Shown one piece after another: positions 6,389 to 7,861 of a stretch of DNA of 7,861 nt. A program made the translations under genes and the position numbers. The stretch comes from Candidatus Falkowbacteria bacterium LH_S3 (GTDB lineage: Bacteria > Patescibacteriota > Patescibacteriia > Patescibacteriales > JAGXOH01). The notes below the pieces were generated by a model. The model made no database searches and had not been told where the DNA came from. It saw only the letters and a program-made list of their open reading frames with translations. Where the stretch lies: contig JAGXOH010000035.1 of NCBI GenBank assembly GCA_023659985.1, positions 1-7,861 of the forward strand, written 5' to 3'. Every line of letters starts with the position of its first letter. Position 1 is the first letter of the stretch.

Positions 6389-7861
6389 TTACCCAAATTG
6401 TCTCAATTGCCCTGCTAAATTTTCTAATTCAGTTTTTACATTCTCCAATTTCTGTTTTTCTTTATTCACCACCTGCTCTGGTGCCTTGTTTATAAACTCT
6501 TTACTGTCTAATTTTTGTTGAGTATTCTTTTTTTGTTTTTCCAGATTGGATATCTCCTTAGATATCCTTTCCTTTTCCTTATCTTTATCAATGGCTCCAA
6601 GTAAATAAATTTCTATCTTGCCGGTTACTGTATATATAGCTTGGGCTTGTTTTTCCACTTTTTCCCTGATTATTAAATTATTAATTCCTGTTCTCATATT
6701 CTGAACTAGTATTTGATTGTCTTTAATTATATCCATATATTTATCAGCTCCTATGATCATTTCCAGCCTACGTCCTGGATCAACATTGTTCTCTGCTCTG
6801 GCGTTCCGAATAGCGCTAATAACATCCTGAACTATCTCAAAATCATCCGCTTTTTCTAAATCATCGTTACTTAATATTGTAACATTTTTCACCCATTTTT
6901 CAGATATCAATAAACTTTCATTATATTTTTGCCAAATAGCCTCGGTAACAAAGGGAATGAATGGGTGCCACATCTTTAATAGATTGTTTAGTATATACAA
7001 CAATATATCATTCTTAGGTCCCTTATCTTCAAACTTGGTTATCTCTAAATACCAGTCAGCCAGTTCTTCCCAGGTATAACGTTTCAATTTCTCTCCAGCT
7101 TGAGAAAATTTATATTTTTCCAAATCCTTAGTAACTTCCTTGAATAGCTCATTAAATTTTTTTAATATCCATTTATCTGCCAAAGTAAAATCCTCTGATG
7201 AATAACCTTCTAAGCTTCCAGAGGTATTCTGGTCTATCTTATTTAATATAAATCGGCTAATATTCCATAATTTATTTACAAACTTGCTAAATCCGGCTAT
7301 TTTTTCATCACTTAAGCAAGAATCATGGCCTGGAGTGGAGCCAATCATTAAAGAAAAACGAACAGCATCAGTGCCATGTTTATCTATCATATTCAAAGGG
7401 TTAATAACATTACCTTTGGACTTACTCATTTTTTTGCCTTGTCCGTCCAAAATCAAACCATGGAGATAGACGTCATAAAAAGGTATATCCCCTACGGCAT
7501 AAGTAGTCATAATTATCATTCTTGCAACCCAGAAAAATAATATATCATAACCTGTTTCCAAGACATTTGTAGGGTGGAAATTATTAAAATCTTTATTATC
7601 AATAATAATATTATTTCCTTCCTGAATTATTTGATTAGGATCAGAAGCTAAAGTGGAAAAAGTCCATAAACCTGAAGAAAACCAAGTATCTAAGGTATCC
7701 TTATCCTGCTCCCATCCTTCCTCTTGAGGCTCTTCCACTCCTATATATCTTTCATCTCCTCTGTACCAAACAGGAATCTGGTGTCCATACCAAATCTGCC
7801 GGCTAATGCACCAATCTCGTAAATTATCTATCCAATTAAAATAATGTTTTTCAAATCTTTG
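6389..7861 (-). CDS. valS: Valine--tRNA ligase, C-terminal part (5' end outside window)
   Basis: This is a class I synthetase that charges tRNA-Val in the cytoplasm. The frame is open from the right edge, so the visible 490 codons are the C-terminal half; the HIGH motif and most of the CP1 editing domain lie outside. The fragment begins after CP1 with NWIDNLRDWCISRQ and GHQIPVWY (fragment residues 10-34), then DTWFSSGLW, ETGYDILFFWVARM, and the catalytic loop KMSKS (residues 144-148, bases 7418-7432). The helical anticodon-binding domain covers about 225-330, including MWHPFIPFVTEAIWQ (297-311), and the C-terminal coiled-coil tRNA-binding arm about 425-485 is Lys/Glu-rich. DTWFSS and the late coiled coil fit ValRS rather than IleRS or LeuRS. 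The segment between VWY and DTWFSS has no cysteines, so no zinc site there. A GTG at 7736-7738 is an internal valine codon, not the start. The stop is TAA, followed by a second TAATAAA word. Confidence 0.96.
   Translation of the reverse strand, partial: QRFEKHYFNWIDNLRDWCISRQIWYGHQIPVWYRGDERYIGVEEPQEEGWEQDKDTLDTWFSSGLWTFSTLASDPNQIIQEGNNIIIDNKDFNNFHPTNVLETGYDILFFWVARMIIMTTYAVGDIPFYDVYLHGLILDGQGKKMSKSKGNVINPLNMIDKHGTDAVRFSLMIGSTPGHDSCLSDEKIAGFSKFVNKLWNISRFILNKIDQNTSGSLEGYSSEDFTLADKWILKKFNELFKEVTKDLEKYKFSQAGEKLKRYTWEELADWYLEITKFEDKGPKNDILLYILNNLLKMWHPFIPFVTEAIWQKYNESLLISEKWVKNVTILSNDDLEKADDFEIVQDVISAIRNARAENNVDPGRRLEMIIGADKYMDIIKDNQILVQNMRTGINNLIIREKVEKQAQAIYTVTGKIEIYLLGAIDKDKEKERISKEISNLEKQKKNTQQKLDSKEFINKAPEQVVNKEKQKLENVKTELENLAGQLRQFG

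Noticed and set aside
7736..7738. GTG as the valS start
   Set aside because: The frame continues open to the window edge and the upstream 41 codons encode conserved ValRS sequence (ISRQIWYGHQIPVWY).
1..7861. Recoded TGA (Gly), as in some candidate phyla
   Set aside because: All six genes read through with the standard code and end in TAA; no conserved position requires TGA to be read as sense.

Overview
The window is AT-rich (about one third G+C by eye). Six protein genes all lie on the minus strand, so transcription runs from the right edge to the left. In order of transcription they are: the C-terminal half of valine--tRNA ligase (valS, cut by the right edge), an MscS-family mechanosensitive channel, a small four-helix membrane protein of unknown function, phenylalanine--tRNA ligase alpha subunit (pheS), a Nif3-like dinuclear-metal protein, and phenylalanine--tRNA ligase beta subunit (pheT). 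Gaps between genes are 20 to 85 nt, all six genes stop with TAA, and no clear intrinsic terminator separates them, so they may form one transcription unit or a few overlapping ones.

The protein character, low GC, compact single-strand layout and the small membrane protein just upstream of pheS suggest a candidate-phyla (Patescibacteria/CPR, Parcubacteria-like) bacterium. This is an inference from protein style and remembered gene neighbourhoods, not from a marker tree. The genetic code looks standard: no in-frame TGA is needed.

Region by region: 1-398 is a gene-free block of degenerate short tandem words with a clear 7-nt rhythm, downstream of pheT. 399-2843 is pheT. 2844-2928 is a second, shorter gap built of different heptamers. 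2929-3675 is the Nif3-like gene and 3697-4740 is pheS. 4741-4803 is a short gap with 7/8-nt words. 4804-5202 is the membrane protein, 5238-6317 the MscS-like channel, and 6389-7861 partial valS.

The genes themselves are mostly housekeeping. ValRS and PheRS charge tRNA-Val and tRNA-Phe; MscS-type channels protect against hypo-osmotic shock. The unusual material lies between the genes. The heptameric 'word' DNA at 1-398 reuses exact modules of 26-41 bp in shuffled order, and the same style appears in other gaps. All five visible start codons are directly preceded by a T-run and have little or no Shine-Dalgarno sequence. A Nif3-like gene also splits the usual pheS-pheT pair.
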